Source of the DNA: Diploptera punctata
Lineage: Eukaryota > Arthropoda > Insecta > Blattodea > Blaberidae
Length of the DNA: 64,000 nucleotides
NCBI GenBank assembly: GCA_030220185.1
Contig: JASPKZ010010234.1
Span: 1 to 64,000, forward strand
Direction: 5' to 3'
A program made the position numbers and the translations under genes. Shown piece by piece: positions 10,314 through 20,774 of the stretch. The stretch's first letter is position 1; each line of letters starts with the position of its first letter. The notes under the pieces are model-generated. The model did no database searches. It saw only the letters and a list, made by a program, of their open reading frames with translations, and was not told where the DNA came from.

Positions 10314-10320
10314 TTATTAT
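9715..10320 (+). mobile_element. LINE-C 3' fragment with (ATT)n tail
   Basis: AWNSLPSHVRDCQSLSLIKS is encoded at ~9910-9970 and closes with a stop shortly after, close to WNSLPPYVRDCQTITSFKN in the copy at 12346-13715. The 3' end (GGTTGAGTGGAAGAGAAGTC, GGCCTTAACTCTAAACTGCC) matches that copy at 13640-13690, and an (ATT)n run follows at 10278-10319. Confidence 0.85.
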
Positions 10321-11010
10321 TTATAAAATATTTCCTGAGAACAACCACAATAGATCCATTCCTTCGAAATTCGCTAAAAAATTAAATTGTATTTTTCATC
10401 GTCCCACTTTACGACTGAAGATCTTTCAAAATTATATTAAACCATTAAAGTGGCTTCTACAAAAATTGTGATTTTAGGATTGTAATCCTCTTGTTCTGAG
10501 TCATCGAATTAAAAGAGTGCTCGAAAAATTATGTGTTTAGTGACACACTGTATATGTATAGTTTGTGATTGCTAAATTCTTTAGGTGGTAGTTCAAAATT
10601 CCAATGCATGGTCCTTGACACAGCGAGAGAAGTTGGTTAAGATAGTGTTGATTGGGAGCGGGACAATAGACATTATAGTAGTTGGACATCACTAAAATGG
10701 GTAGTTTTATCCGGGAGCGTTCGTGTGCTTCGACTTGAAACGTGTTTTAATAGCTGAAAACACTTTGTTTTGCCAGTACATGTGACCTTCACGTATCTTT
10801 GAATAGTAAGTGCATTGATTAGCTTGTTGCCTACGTGGCAGACTTAATGATTTATGTCCACTTGTAGTGATTTGTATTAAGTATAAGAGTCATATTATTG
10901 CATTTGGAGTGTGATAACTCAGAATACAAATTATAATTATAATGTCAACATTAGATCTCAGGTCAGTGAAATATTAAAAATACTGTATCATAAAACATAA
11001 TGAAATTTAT
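10321..11010. other. No recognisable feature
   Basis: Unassigned DNA with no long frame and no repeat partner within the window. Confidence 0.45.
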
Positions 11011-11014
11011 GAGA

Positions 11015-11265
11015 CGTTCTGCACGGTTACTCAAGAACAGACCATAAAAGGAATTCTGAGATTATCAAAGAATTACAAACAGAATCAGTTATGGAATATG
11101 TACAAAAATACAGAAACAACTGGAAATCTCACGTAAGAAGAACGAGCAGAACAAGAATATCACGTCAGATCTTAAATTACCAGCCACCAGGCAAGAGATC
11201 TTTGGGCAGACCCTTCAAACGTTGGATTGAAACCGTAACAGACACTAGGTCTATCACATGAAAGG
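11015..11265 (+). mobile_element. LINE-B-type C-terminal fragment
   Basis: The frame from ~11057 encodes EIIKELQTESVMEYVQKYRN, NWKSHVRRTS, RQILNYQPPGKRSLGRPFKR and WIET. The sequence just upstream gives YSRTDHKRNS. This is the end of a non-LTR retrotransposon ORF, 5'-truncated and related to LINE-B. Confidence 0.8.
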
Positions 11266-11418
11266 AAGAAGAAGAAAACATCCCATTATTCTTCTTCCTT
11301 CACTTACCCGTTCCTAGAAATATACTATTTGAAAAAAACAAGAGCTGCTGATCAATAGTCTCTTACAACAAAAAATTGACAGCTTTCATGATGTGACGTA
11401 CGCGTTATTACATTTTAA

Positions 11419-11765
11419 GCTTCCCGGAAGACCGCTGTGATCTCGAGGTAGCGTGCTCCTTGTCCACGGAGCGGTTCCCGGGTTCAACTCCCAGTCGGGA
11501 CAGGCTCCTGGTGTGGAGGTTTTTTTCGGGGTTTTCCTCACCTGTAAGACAAATGTCAGGAAGCTTAGGTCCCAACGGTCCCCAAAAACCATCCAACCAA
11601 CATCATCACCCTTATCACTATTATCATCATCCTTCACATGTGTGGAAAGCAACGGGAAGCTATCACAACTATAATTCCGTAGTAAAGCTACAAAGCATAG
11701 CATGGAAATGCTATGATTGTAGTGAAGACCTGCCCTCGTTCAGAATTACTATGGAATGGAGGTAA
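11419..11765 (+). mobile_element. SINE1 with 3' module X, plus strand
   Basis: In order: tRNA-like head (CGCTGTGATCTCGAGGTAGC; B box GGGTTCAACTCCCAG near 11480), body with GGTTTTTTTCGGGGTTTTCC and GACAAATGTCAGGAAGCTTA, a CATCAT-rich joint, then module X (GGAAAGCAACGGGAAGCTAT to CAGAATTACTATGGAATGGA). Apparent short frames over it are not genes. Confidence 0.9.
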
Positions 11766-11888
11766 CATAATTATAAATAATTTCACTATACATTTTAATT
11801 AAGTTGTAAAATGCTGAAAGCACAAAAAGAAAACAGACAAGCACTATATATAACAATAAAATTGTAAAAATAAAAGAACACAAATTAA

Positions 11889-12345
11889 TGGTAATCTCAG
11901 TCAAATATTTAATTTATTCAAGTCGACATTTCAATCTCCTTGTGTGAGATCATTTTGAAGACATTTGACATGATTGTTTATAATACATAGTTACCATCAA
12001 TAAGACAATTTGTGTTTTTTTTTACAAAATTTTGAATTTGTGCAAAATTTCAATTTATGATTAAAAATATTTTAACAAGGAATCATATGTGTCCCCCCAT
12101 TCACTTAAATATTTTGAATAAACAAATTAAGTGAATGGTGTGAAAAATATGATTCCTTGTTAAAATATTTGTAATTATAAATTGAAATTTTGAATTTGTT
12201 CATTTAAATTTGTAAAAAAAATTGTCTTGGGTGATGGTAACTACGTTTTATAAACAACCATGTCAAATGTCTTGAAAATGATCTCACACAAGGAGATTGA
12301 AACGTCGACTTGAATAAATTAAATATTTGACTGAGATAACGATTA
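11889..12345. mobile_element. Fold-back (long-TIR) MITE
   Basis: Two arms of ~200 bp are inverted copies of each other: TCTCAGTCAAATATTTAATT at ~11895 against its reverse complement ending at ~12336, and GGAATCATATGTGTCCCCCC near 12080 against the segment near 12145. Identity falls towards the centre, where there are indels. No coding. No convincing target-site duplication was found. Confidence 0.8.
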
Positions 12346-13715
12346 TCAGGGTTCGGTACTTGGACCTTTGCTTTTTTCAATATACATAAATGACATATCT
12401 AACTCCCTAAAGCATTGCAAACATAATTTATTTGCAGACGACATGCAAATCTACATCCACACAGACAAATATTCACTAAATGACGCTGTTGCCAAAATTA
12501 ACGAGGATCTTGACTCACTAATGACTTGGACAGTTAAATATGGACTGCAATTAAATCCTACAAAGTCACAATCAATCATTATGGGTCATCAGAGACTATT
12601 ATCTACAATTAACCTAAACACAGTTTCGCATGTGTCACTAAACGGAGTTCAAATCCCTTATAGTGAGACAGTAAACATTCTAGGAGTATTTATTGACAAA
12701 AACTTAAATTGGAATACACAAATAAACCATACATGCAAAACAGTCTTCTCAATAATACATTCATTAAATCGTGTACGAAATTGTTTGCCATTCGCCCTTA
12801 GGAAAATGTTAGTAGAAACACTTTGCAATGCCCCATTTTGATTATTGTGACACTCTTTTTACAGACTTAAATATTATTTCCACTCAAAGACTTCAACGTT
12901 TTCATAATTCTTGCGCACGTTTTATTTGTGGTATTCGCAAATTTGGACCATGTTACACCGTCCCTGGAACAATTATCGTGGTTTCGTCTAAGAGATCGTA
13001 GAACTGTCCATTCCCTATCCCTTCTCTATAAAATACTTCACACATCATCGCCTAATTATTTATCACGCCGCTTCATCAGACTATCCGACACACATAATCT
13101 TGACACTCGATCCCATCAGCACATTGTCCTTTATATCCCGCCTCATCACACTGTATATTATTCATTATCTTTTACGGTGTCACTTACCAAAACATGGAAT
13201 TCCCTTCCACCCTATGTCAGAGACTGTCAAACTATAACATCCTTCAAAAACAAACTAAAGAATTATTTAATAACAAACTACTTATACACCCTCACTGATA
13301 GTATTCTTTTAGCAATATTAATATATTTAATTATTTATGTAAATAATATTAAGAATAACAAATATTTTTATTTGTTTTGTTTTAAATATTGTATAATCGT
13401 AAAATTAGTTTTCTATATCTCATTATTTTCCGTTTTTTATATACACTAGACAGGGACAATTTAATATGTCTTGCTTGTATACATTTTATTATTAGTTTTT
13501 AGTCTTAATTTTAACTAATATTAACTGGTTGTATTATAGATCGTAATATGTATATTAGATATTATATTTGGATCAAATTTTTACTTAGTGTTTAATATTA
13601 GAGTTAATTAAGATTGTTATATTCTTATGTAATATATGTTTGTCCTGGTGAGTGGAAGAGAAGGCCACAAGGCCTTAACTCCACCAGGCTAAATAAATCT
13701 TAAATCTTAAATTAT
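12346..13715 (+). pseudogene. LINE-C (CR1-like) reverse transcriptase, C-terminal half
   Basis: GSVLGPLLFSIYINDI begins near 12350, just after the fold-back element. FADDMQIYIHT follows, with the catalytic FADD at 12431-12442, then GLQLNPTKSQSIIMG and VNILGVFIDKNLNWNTQINH, and a stop at 12839. The C-terminal domain resumes in other frames (FHNSCARFICGI; LEQLSWFRLRDRRTVHSLSL; NSLPPYVRDCQTITSFK) to 13449. The 3' UTR ends with GTGAGTGGAAGAGAAGGCC and an AAATCTTAAATCTTA tail. Endonuclease and RT N-terminus are missing. The QGSVLGPLLF-IYIND and LFADD-x-Q wording places it in the CR1/L2-like group with moderate confidence. Confidence 0.85.
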
Positions 13716-14044
13716 TTTTTATTGTTTTTATTATTAAATACTCTCAGGGAATATATTTATAATATAAAAATTGTAAAAGTATTTTAAAAATAATACAATT
13801 AGGCCTACTTGTTGGACACCTACTTAGCTTTAAATAAAATCAAAGGCACTTTGGACTAATTGACCCTGGGTTTCGTGACAAAGTAGTTGATTCTATTTTT
13901 CCGAGATATCTGCAATATAGTATTTTTATTAGCCTATAATATTATAAGTTGTTTGATAAATAACAAATAATTTATACGTATATTTATACCTATTTTATTA
14001 TTATAATTATTCTATAGATGGATACAACCAACATGCACATTCAA
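13716..14044. other. No recognisable feature
   Basis: AT-rich sequence without frames or known repeats. Confidence 0.45.
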
Positions 14045-14048
14045 TTAA

Positions 14049-14250
14049 CCCTTAAATTGGCGAAACAAAAGAATTTCTCATGCCAGTTATTTAAATGTTT
14101 CGGACCGCAATGAAAACAAAATCATATAAAACTGTAATTTATTATTGTAGATTATTACGTAATTTGACACAAATTTAAGTAATTCCTATTCGTTTGCTTT
14201 TATATTGTTTTTATAAACAATATTAAATATATAAAAAATGTATCTTATAG
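14049..14250 (+). mobile_element. piggyBac-like MITE, right end missing
   Basis: Starts with CCCTTAAATTGGCGAAAC directly after TTAA (14045-14048). The interior (TGCCAGTTATTTAAATG, AATTTGACACAAATTTAAGT) matches the complete copy at 33581-34029. The distal inverted repeat is absent, so this copy is truncated near 14250. Confidence 0.75.
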
Positions 14251-14272
14251 GAACCGGAGGACCTAACGAACT

Positions 14273-14610
14273 CAATGGCATTATCGAACCCGTTGTTCAT
14301 GGCCGAGCGAACATAAACTCTCCATAATCCCTATCCTGAGCTAATGTTTTCCAATCACCCCTTGCATAATATACTTCCCTCAAATCATAGTTGTTATTCT
14401 TCCACCTCATTCTTGGTCTACCAACTAAGCGTTTTCTCTCTGGTTTTCCTAAAGAAGTGTCTTTTCATCCTCATTCGTGCCACATGTCCTGCTCATCGTA
14501 GTCTACGAGACTTAACTGTTCTTATTATATCTGGTTTCCTATAAACATTATGTAGCTCACTGTTATGTAGTCTTCTCCACTCGTCTGTCTCCTAACTACT
14601 TTTTATTTCC
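14273..14610 (-). mobile_element. LINE-A 3' fragment
   Basis: Reversed tail (TAACGAACTCAATGGC) followed by the C-terminal coding region on the minus strand, with several deletions. It ends near the GPKRDEQTGEW-equivalent region. Confidence 0.85.
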
Positions 14611-14781
14611 CTTGTTTTTCATAGTAAATGTTTTTTAAAAGCTATTTATTTAACTAGTGCGTTTTAATGGACTCTGCGCGCCAAAATTTTGAAGTTTCCT
14701 CTTTGAGGAAAGGGTATGAGCAGCGGTCGCTTAAGGGGTCCCCTTAAGTACCATTATAGAGAAATAAACAATTATTTAACC

Positions 14782-15796
14782 TATTTAGACTTGCAAGCCC
14801 TCAGTTTGTCTCAACTGTTAGAGTACTCTACTGGTAGGCTACCTATATTTTCTCATTACAATAACAAGAATGTTTAGTGGCGTTCTTTAGTTGTTCCATT
14901 GTATATTAACAAAGTGTCATAAATATTTAAAGCGTGGCAGAATTAATATGGTAATCTCTGTGTTTTTTTATTTTATTGTTATTGTTTGTAGGAATGATAT
15001 GCACAAAGAAATTAAACATAGGCTCAATTCAGGAAATGCGTGCTATTATGCATTGCAGAGACTCTTGATGTCCCAACTCCTTTCAAAAAATGTTAAGCTG
15101 AAAATATATAAAACTATTATTCTACCAGTTATATTATATGGGTGCGAAACATGGACTCTTACTTTAAGAGAGGAAAGGAGATTACAAGTATTTGAGAATA
15201 AAGTTCTTAGGAAAAATTTTGGACCAAAGAGAGATGAACAGACAGGTGAATGGAGAAGACTACATAACAATGAACTACATGGTCTTTATAGGAAACCAGA
15301 TATAATAAGAACAGTTAAGTCTCGTATACTGCGATGGGCAGGACATGTTGCACGTATAGGGAATGAAAGACTTGCATGGAAGGCTATTGTAGGAAAGCCA
15401 GAGGGAAAACGCCCAGTTAGTAGACCAAGAATGAGATGGGAGAATAACATTAACTATGATTTGAGGGAAGTAGATTATACAGGGAATGATTGGAAAACAT
15501 TAGCTCAGGATAGGGATGTATGGAGAGCTTATGTTCGTGCGGCCATGAACCTACGGGTTCGATAGTGCCAGTGAGTAAGTAAGTAAGTATTTAGACTTGC
15601 AAGCCCTCAGTTTCTCTCAACTGTTGGAGTGCTTTACTGGTAGGCTACCTATATTTTCTCATTACAATAACAAGAATGTTTAGTGGCGTTCTTTAGTTGT
15701 TCCATTGTATATTGACAAAGTGTCATACATATTTAAAGCGTGGCAGAATTAATATGGTAATCTTTGTGTTGTTTTTATTTTTATGTTATTGTTTGT
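14782..15796. repeat. 208-bp direct repeats flanking a LINE-A insertion
   Basis: The segment 14782-14989 (TATTTAGACTTGCAAGCC to TTATTGTTTGT) recurs at 15588-15796 with about ten differences by eye. The two copies abut the truncated 5' edge and the (GTAA)n tail of the intervening LINE-A exactly. Other LINE-A copies here show only 8-16 bp duplications. The simplest reading is an unusually long target-site duplication. Confidence 0.85.
14990..15587 (+). mobile_element. LINE-A, 5'-truncated, coding frame largely intact
   Basis: An open frame from before the 5' edge runs to the stop near 15563. It encodes the region after the RT core: NEMHKEIKHRLNSGN-like start, YYALQRLLMSQLLSKNVKLK, TIILPVILYGCETWTL, GPKRDEQTGEWRRLHNNELH, RWAGHVARIG, GKPEGKRPVSRPRMRWENN and DVWRAYVRAAMNLRVR. 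The RT catalytic motif and endonuclease are absent, so it is not autonomous. The tail is GTGAGTAAGTAAGTAAG. The nearly unbroken frame suggests a fairly recent insertion, though flank divergence argues for some age. Confidence 0.9.
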
Positions 15797-16140
15797 TTGG
15801 TTGGATGCACAGGTAAACCATTAGGCCTATCTATGGACACAAAAGAAAAGTATTTCGTAACCATGAGTATTTTGAAAGTGAATGCTAAGACGCCAATATA
15901 GTAGCTAGCTGACTAATAACTTTATTACGTCCTGTATATCCTCTAAAGATTTAATTGCATGCAAACTGAAGAGGAGAGGAATTAGTGAATACTTTTGTTT
16001 CAATGTATTGTTAATTGTGAAAGTATCTGAAAATATTTGTTTTATCCGAATCCTATGCTTTGTGTCATTTATTTAACTAATGTTTTAGGAATTCAGTACA
16101 ATCGCTACTAACCTATATTAATATTATTACTCACACTAAT
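15797..16140. other. No recognisable feature
   Basis: Nothing recognised apart from a short AAT/ATC-rich run beginning at ~16137, which adjoins the next LINE. Confidence 0.45.
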
Positions 16141-16890
16141 AATAATAATAATATAATAATAATCATCATCATCATAGTACTTCAGCGATCATTATAGTAC
16201 ATTCACGAATTTAGGCATTTGTTGACCTGTTTCGGCCTCAAGAGAAAACCAAAAGTCTTTTGAGTGGACGTCCTGGTCTTCTTCTTCCTGCAGGTTGATA
16301 TCTTAACATTTGTTTGGGTATTCTGTGATCTTCCATTCGATGAACATGTTGCATCCATCTTGACTTATAATCAGAAATTTTGTTTTCTAAAGGTTCCATG
16401 TGTAATTCTTCTAAGATGTCTTCTTTTTTTTTTTTTGTGATCTAGAAGTGTGTATCCTGCAGCCCTCCGAAGGTATCTCATTTCAGCAGATCTAAGTCTC
16501 TGTATATCCTTCTGTTTCAACGTCCATACTTCGCTACCATACAAAAGAGTTGGAAGAGCCAGTGTTTTTATACACTTTTAGTCTTGAATGCTTTTTGGAC
16601 TAACTGTGGCTAGAAGATAGAATTTTATTAACCCTAAAATTCTTAAAAATTTAGATATTTTTGCATTTACATCCTTTCTTTCTTCATATGAGATATTGCA
16701 TTCTAGATATGTAAAATTATTCACCTGCTCCAAAATTTTTATTGTCCAGTACATTTTTACTTCTGACAGGATCTACCACCTTGAAATGCCATAATTTTTG
16801 TTTTTTCTGTAGATATCTTCAATCCATATTTTCTGTAATTTTCATACAGACCTTTCTGTAGATATTTTCTGAATTTGCTATTATTATTTG
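16141..16890 (-). mobile_element. LINE-B C-terminal half, antisense
   Basis: The minus strand encodes, with breaks, a LYGSEVWTLKQKDIQRLRSA-like stretch, PLENKISDYKSRWMQHVHR and GRRRPGRPLKRL-like sequence, continuing into 3' sequence with GAGGCCGAAACAGGTCAAC and a GAT-rich tail (reversed, 16165-16180). It is the same family as 22990-23985. A poly-T run at ~16428 interrupts it. Confidence 0.8.
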
Positions 16891-17258
16891 AATAATAATA
16901 ATTATAAAATAATAATGAAGGAAGTCGGCCGAGTCTACTAGTGCTTATGTTCTTGCCTCTGGTACCGAGAATCGCGGGTTCAAACTCGGCTAGAGTCGAT
17001 GGGTTAGTTTTAGGATGTAAAATCCAAGGAGCAAGTCCTGTGGGAGGGAATTTAAGTCATGTCTCTCGAGTCTGAAGATTTTCAAGCTCGTACAAATAAT
17101 CTTAAACCTGAATAAAGAGGCCTCTGAGCAAAGTTTACCGACCTTCTTCATTCCAGTAATATCTTAGTTGCCTACTAGATGTCTCATTGGTCGGTAAGCT
17201 GACCGCATACCAATCATGATATCTTCAGAGAAATAATCGTAACTAAATTACCTTGGTT

Positions 17259-17949
17259 AGCGTGCTGCCTTGTCATGCAGCGGGCCCGAGTTCGAATCCC
17301 GGTCGGGAGACAGGCTCCTGGGTGAGGTATTTTTTCGGGGTTTTTCCATACCGACAAATGTCACGAAGCTTAGAGCGCAACGGTCCTCGAGAATCATCCG
17401 GCCATCATCATCATCATAGTACATTCACGAATTGAGGCCATTTGTTGATCTGTTTTCGGCCTCAAGAGAAATACCATCCGAAAGTCTTTTGAGTGACGTC
17501 CTGGTCAACTTCTTTCTGCAGGTTGTAAGGGGTAGTGGACGTGTATAACCTCTACTACCCAATTCTCATCCTCACCTTCTCGTGGTACAACCCTTTTTAA
17601 CAAACGAGGCTCTGAGATCGAGTCACGGCGGTATAACCGTTCCATCGGGTACTGAGAAAATGCGGTATCCTAATGTCTGTCCAGAGACTATAAGGTAGCA
17701 GCCCTACCACTGGACTACTTAGCGTCGGGCCAGTAACCCGTCCTAAGGAACTTCAAAACTACTTTCAAGTTCTCAACACGAAAAAATCCATCATCATCAT
17801 CCTTATCATTATCATCCTTCACCGGAGGGGAAAGCAACGGGAAGCTACCACACCTGTAATCCCCTAGTAAAGCTGCAGAGCATAGCATGAAAATGCTATG
17901 ATTGCAGTGAAAGAACCTGCCCTGGGGCAGAATTACTATGGATGGATGG
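17259..17949 (+). mobile_element. SINE1 (module X) inserted in SINE2, itself interrupted
   Basis: Begins inside the A box (TAGCGTGCTGCC), then B box (GAGTTCGAATCCCGG) and body to ~17420. Module X resumes at ~17790 (CATCATCATCCTTATCATTA) and ends TACTATGGATGGATGGA at ~17949. About 365 bp of foreign sequence separates body and module X. Confidence 0.9.
17421..17788. mobile_element. Insert within SINE1: LINE-B 3' piece and a tRNA-like stretch
   Basis: 17418-17522 is antisense LINE-B 3' sequence, matching 16192-16302. The remainder is unrelated. Read on the minus strand it has a tRNA-like TAGTCCAGTGGTAGGGCTGC near 17710, so it may be a further SINE. No clean duplication marks its edges. Confidence 0.5.
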
Positions 17950-18005
17950 AAATTACCTTGGTCTAGTAACTCCTAACAAAGGAGAACATTGGATGTTACG
18001 CAATT

Positions 18006-18559
18006 GTAGAGCGTAATGAAGAAAATGGAATGATGTTGAGATATCAATGAAATACTCGTATCATTAGTGTGAATGATTTGTTATTGCCCGTTCACAGAAC
18101 ATTACCATTTCTGGACCTTCAGGCGTTTTTTTATCAAGATATTTAATTAAGTTGTCTTCAAACTGATATGATATAAAGGAGTAGTAGTGATAAACATATT
18201 TTTATGAGAGCATTAGGTTAATTCTTGTAGTCAAATGTAAACACGTTCAAAGAAATGTTGTTCTAGATTAGAAAATAAAATTTTTTCAAGCGTTAACACT
18301 GTCACAAGACAATTTGAAGTCAAGGTTATTCTTATGTCCTTAGAATGACAATGTCAAACGAAACGACCGTGCCAGAATTTCAATCTTCAAGAAAGACTTA
18401 AATTTTAAGAGCTAAAAAAACCTTCTTACTCTTAGTAGTAATTTATTTAACAACGCTCTCTAAGAGCCAAGAATAATTATTTGTGTTATTTCAAAAGTAT
18501 TCTTCTTTATCTCATGTTCAGCCTTCTTTCATAGGAGACAGTCGAAATTCAAATCTGGA
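18006..18559. other. No recognisable feature
   Basis: Unassigned. No frame beyond chance length and no repeat partner noted. Confidence 0.4.
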
Positions 18560-18790
18560 TGCGAAAGGATCGATAATTTTTGTGCAGAGGCCTCTTTATT
18601 CGAGAATGAGGTTGTTTTTTACGTGCCGTAAATCTATGCCACGATACACATGGCTTCAGTTCCCTTCGTTCAGGATTTTTATGTCCTGGAAGTCCATCGA
18701 TGTAGGCCGAGTTTGAACTCACGAACCTCGGATTCAGAGGCGAACACGGCAACCGCTAGGCCATTAAAACCGGATTCTTGCTCGTGACCG
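18560..18790 (-). mobile_element. SINE5-like element, tRNA-derived head
   Basis: The minus strand from ~18770 reads AATGGCCTAGCGGTTGCCGT (A box) and GTGAGTTCAAACTCGGCC (B box), then a body with GATTTACGGCACGTAAAAAA and GAGGCCTCTGCACAAAAATT. Parts of the body recur at 43680-43760. A second possible B box (GAGTTCGCGTCTTGG, minus) lies near 18985. Confidence 0.6.
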
Positions 18791-19360
18791 GTGGGAGTGA
18801 AAGATGAGATAAATGAAGTTCTTTATTGAAAGTTTGTGGTCTAAAGGATGTCTGCTGATCAGATCTATCGTATTATCACAGGGATAGATGAGATAAAGTT
18901 TTTTGCAGGGTATAATGGGAGAAAACCGGAACAAAAGTTGTTCTGTCTTGGATTCGTCCACAATGGACCCCACATCGAGTAACCAAGACGCGAACTCGGG
19001 ACCTAGAGGTTAAGAACGAGTGATAAACAATTTGTTGCATGGAGCCGCCATTAAGAGTTAAAATTGTGGCATTAAAAAAACAAACGAACTCACTGGGACT
19101 TTCGAACCCTTAGGTTTATGGCCGTGCGGACATAAGCTCTCCATACATCCCTATTCTGAGCAATGTTTTCCAATCATCCCCTATATTACCTATTTCTCTC
19201 AAATCATTGTTATATTATTCTCCCATCTCATTCTTGGTCTACCAACTGGGCGTTTTCCCTCTGATTTTCCTACAAGAAACTTCCATGCACCTCTTTCATT
19301 CCACATTCGTGCCACATGTCCTTGCCCATCGCAGTCTATGTGATTTATTTGTTCTTTTTT

Positions 19361-19475
19361 GTGGAAAGTAACGGGAAGCTACCACACCTATAATTCCCTA
19401 GTAAAGCTGCAAAGCATAGCATGAAAATTCTATGATTGAAGTGAAAGACCTGCCCTCGGGCAGAATTACTAGATA
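19361..19475 (+). mobile_element. SINE1 module X fragment inside LINE-A
   Basis: GTGGAAAGTAACGGGAAGCT to GGGCAGAATTACTAGATAG matches the last ~115 bp of SINE1. The tRNA head and body are missing, so it entered 5'-truncated or module X can move by itself. Confidence 0.8.
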
Positions 19476-19492
19476 GATTATATCCGGCTTCC

Positions 19493-20259
19493 ACTGTAGC
19501 GTAGTGCTTAAGGCACTGCGCTACAAACCGGAAGGTCGAGGATTCGAGTCCAGGTGGGGTCTGGGTTTTTTAAACTGACCCAAACCCTCTGGCGGCACCA
19601 TGGCCCTGGAGTCGACTCAGCCTCCAACTGAAATGAGTACCAGACGCTTGTTCTGGGGTAAAGGCGGGCCGTCACGCAGGGCTGACAACCCGGCTGAGAT
19701 CAAGTGCCCGATTGTCAAGAAAAAGCGGGAGCAGCCTTAGCCTCCTACTACCCCCAAGGACCTCCTGAGGCTTGTAGTGGGATCACATTACTTTTTCTTC
19801 TTCTTCTTCTTCTTCTTCTTCTCTTCCTTCAAGTTATTAGGCCAAGGGCCTGTTACGATCCTATAGAAAATTTTCCCTCCAGCGTTTCATAGGACGGCCA
19901 GAGATTGTATAAGACTTGAAAGCATAATAATAGTCCCTTCGATTGGTTGCTGGCCAAAGGAAGGCAAGACCAGTGATGGGGGTGCCATCTTATAGCCTCT
20001 GGTCAGGCTTTTCTGGAGAAGAAAAGAAAATAAAGGAAAGAAGAAATGGAAGAAAGGAAAGACTCCCTAGCCCTCGGATGTCCTAATAACGTCGGAGTCG
20101 GAAAAACAAGAGTTACAGACCAAGAGAGGTTTGATAGTAAAGTTAAAAGAGTGCAAAACACAAGTAGTAAGTGGAAGACATGTTTTGCTCAGCTTGGGCA
20201 CCTGTTGTCGCCATCCACATATCCCCTAGGTGAGGACCCCTGAGGGGACTTACTTTTTA
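19493..20259 (+). mobile_element. SINE4 and linked sequence inside LINE-A
   Basis: Starts with a tRNA-like head (CTGTAGCGTAGTGCTTAAGG as A box; GAGGATTCGAGTCCAGG as B box near 19540), a body with CCATGGCCCTGGAGTCGACT, and a (CTT)n run at ~19793-19822. A segment (19830-19900) shared antisense with 41565-41640 follows, then unassigned sequence to 20259. CTTCC flanks both sides (19488-19492, 20260-20264). The 767 bp may be more than one element. Confidence 0.75.
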
Positions 20260-20346
20260 CTTCCTATAAAGACCATGTAGCTCACTGTTATGTAGTCTTC
20301 TCCATTCACCTGTCTGTTCACTCTCTTAGGTAAAATTGTGACATTA

Positions 20347-20721
20347 TTTTACACAAAATGGTCTAATGTTACACGTAATAATCATTATCATAATGTACAA
20401 TAACAAAACAAGTGAAAGGACATTAACTTTCATTTATTGCTCTTTTGTAAACTCATGCATCATCACATACCGTAATACGTAGTGATGTGTTTCGAAGGCA
20501 AAAACAGATATTATCAGACCTACATTAACCAATGTAACTACCACACCTATTAAAACTCAATATAAGGGTGATTCAGTAGATATCTTAAATATCTCGTTTG
20601 TAAATAGTAACTGAATATTAAAGGAAACTATTTAAAATAAATCGGGTGCTAGATTTTAGCCTATGCGATGACGATATAGTGAGTCGAACGATAAATTCTG
20701 GTACTCGTAAGGAAGCTTTTC

Positions 20722-20771
<50 letters not shown>
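20347..20771. other. Unassigned DNA ending in a (CT)n microsatellite
   Basis: No gene or repeat recognised up to ~20723. An uninterrupted CT dinucleotide run of ~47 bp lies at 20724-20771. Confidence 0.6.

Positions 20772-20774
<3 letters not shown>

Larger units (their letters stand above)
16919..18005 (+). mobile_element. SINE2 interrupted by a SINE1 insertion
   Basis: The head (AGTCTACTAGTGCTTATGTT; B box GGGTTCAAACTCGGC near 16977) and body run from 16919 to 17258 and resume at 17950 with the family 3' end (GGTCTAGTAACTCCTAACAA). The joint AAATTACCTTGGT at 17246-17258 is repeated at 17950-17962, an exact 13-bp target-site duplication, so SINE2 is the older element. Confidence 0.9.
19075..20330 (-). 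mobile_element. LINE-A copy carrying two later insertions
   Basis: LINE-A sequence occupies 19075-19360, 19476-19492 and 20260-20330 on the minus strand. The whole is flanked by TAAAATTGTGGCATTA (19059-19074) and TAAAATTGTGACATTA (20331-20346), a 16-bp target-site duplication with one mismatch. The first gap holds a SINE1 module X fragment, the second a tRNA-like element. Confidence 0.9.

Noticed and set aside
15046..15270. 74-codon minus-strand frame, repeated at 61646-61870 and 62765-62971
   Set aside because: It recurs only because it is antisense to the LINE-A coding region in each copy.
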